Of a stretch of DNA of 41,712 nucleotides, positions 40,963 through 41,712 are shown piece after piece; within the stretch, counting starts at the first letter, position 1; every line of letters begins with the position of its first letter. A model generated the notes under the pieces. The model saw only the letters and a list, made by a program, of their open reading frames with translations. It did not search any database and was not told the DNA's origin. Source of the DNA: Belnapia sp. F-4-1 (GTDB taxonomy: Bacteria; Pseudomonadota; Alphaproteobacteria; Acetobacterales; Acetobacteraceae); the NCBI RefSeq assembly GCF_000802185.1, contig NZ_KN676113.1, positions 1,529,097 through 1,570,808 of the forward strand. Direction: 5' to 3'. The translations under genes and the position numbers were made by a program.

Positions 40963-41712
40963 ATTGCTGGATCGCGGGGGTCGCGGTCCTCGGCGCCGGC
41001 CTGCCGGGCTGGGCGGCGAGCGAGGCCGCCCTGGCCGGCATCGTGCCCTGGAGCGCGTGCGAGGTCGTGCCGCCACCCCCTGCCCTGCTGCCACCGACGG
41101 AGCGGCGCCGGACCAGCCCGGCGGTGCGGCTGGCCCTCGCCGTTGCGGCGGAGGCGACGGCGGGGATCGGGGACCGGGCGGCGCTCGAGACCGTCTTCGC
41201 GAGCAGCAATGGCGATGGCGCGGTGGTCGGCGGCATATTGGAGGCGCTGCACGACCCAGCGGGGGTCGCCCTCTCGCCGACGCAGTTCCACAACTCCGTC
41301 CACAATTCGGCGGCGGGCTACTGGCATATCTCGGTCGGCTCCACGGCGCCTTCGGTCAGCCTCGGCGGGCATGACGGCAGCTTCGCCGCGGGGCTGCTGG
41401 CGGCGGTGATGGCGGTCGCGGCGCGGGGCGCCTCGGTGCTGCTCTGCGCCTATGACCTGCCGCTGCCGGTGCCGCTCGCCGCGGTGCGGCCGACCGGGCC
41501 GGGCTTCGCCGCCGCCCTCGTGCTGCGGCCGGAGCGTGATGCAGGCACGCTGGCCGGCATCACGCTGCGCCATGTCGCCGCGCCGACGCCGGCCGCGCCG
41601 CCCGGGGACGCGCTGGATGCCCTGGCCGAAGGCAACCCCGCCGCCCGCGCCCTGCCGCTGCTGCGGGCGCTGGCGGCACGGCGGGGGGGGCGGGGCGCCC
41701 CGCCCCCCGCCC
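40959..41712 (+). CDS. Ketosynthase chain-length factor (Ketoacyl-synt_2 type), cut by the window end
   Basis: Partial; 251 codons are visible from GTG 40959, frame open to the end. The family signature QFHNSVHNSAAGYW (about residues 109-122) is clear. The region of the KS nucleophile reads SVSLGGHDGSFAAG with no Cys, so it is a non-catalytic partner that sets chain length. It starts within the KS stop (GTGA). The last ~12 codons (ARRGGRGAPPPA) fall in the terminal palindrome and may not be real. Confidence 0.88.
   Translation, partial: MNCWIAGVAVLGAGLPGWAASEAALAGIVPWSACEVVPPPPALLPPTERRRTSPAVRLALAVAAEATAGIGDRAALETVFASSNGDGAVVGGILEALHDPAGVALSPTQFHNSVHNSAAGYWHISVGSTAPSVSLGGHDGSFAAGLLAAVMAVAARGASVLLCAYDLPLPVPLAAVRPTGPGFAAALVLRPERDAGTLAGITLRHVAAPTPAAPPGDALDALAEGNPAARALPLLRALAARRGGRGAPPPA
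41685..41708. repeat. Perfect 24-base GC palindrome at the right edge
   Basis: GGGGGGCGGGGC (41685-41696) is followed directly by its exact reverse complement (41697-41708), with no loop. It continues as near-complement on both sides. It sits 4 bases from the window end, inside the chain-length factor frame. Confidence 0.6.

Overview
The window is very GC-rich chromosomal DNA (above 70% G+C by eye) from an alphaproteobacterium. The best guess is a Roseomonas-like member of the Acetobacteraceae. The main support is the run ileS-lspA-DUF3035 lipoprotein (BamF type)-M16 peptidase pair, together with the base composition and the small Acetobacteraceae-like hypothetical proteins. There are no rRNA or tRNA genes, insertion sequences, phage genes or CRISPR arrays that I can see.

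Left part (1-10.9 kb): a Kup potassium transporter, a small unknown protein and a DUF892 ferritin-like protein on the + strand; a type II NADH dehydrogenase on the - strand; a compact Mfd-type helicase; an SLC13-type permease with central RCK_C domains that converges on and overlaps the helicase; then a short hibernation-promoting factor and a cation diffusion facilitator ending at a strong hairpin.

Middle-left (11.0-15.3 kb): a less tidy stretch. It has a 49-residue membrane peptide, a methyltransferase gene broken by one in-frame TGA, metW without metX, a 75-residue unknown, and an M20 hydrolase followed by an SDR gene broken by a one-base frameshift.

Central housekeeping block (15.4-28.9 kb), all on + : ribF, ileS, lspA, DUF3035/BamF-type lipoprotein, two overlapping M16 genes (active subunit and inactive partner), pgi, a YfcE-like phosphoesterase, mutL and an LLM-family flavin monooxygenase. 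Several genes overlap by stop/start codons.

Right part (29.0 kb to the end): an exported Ala/Pro-rich protein and a polysaccharide deacetylase, then a biosynthetic cluster of aryl-polyene type. On the - strand are a PlsC-type acyltransferase and a GT2 glycosyltransferase, joined by a TGATG overlap. Divergent from them on + are a UbiE-like methyltransferase, a second methyltransferase, an acyl carrier protein, a COG4648-type membrane protein, an acyl-ACP synthetase-like AMP ligase, a very short HotDog dehydratase, an HtrB/LpxL-like acyltransferase, a LolA-like carrier, an MMPL exporter, a ketosynthase, and a ketosynthase chain-length factor cut by the window end. From the ACP to the end nearly every junction overlaps, so this is one long operon. 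The expected job is to activate an aryl starter, extend it iteratively on an ACP into a conjugated polyene, methylate it, attach it to a (glyco)lipid carrier and move it to the outer membrane. The ketoreductase, a second dehydratase, a thioesterase and any source of the aryl starter are not visible and may lie past the right edge. The last ~28 bases fold back on themselves, so the window edge may be an assembly end.
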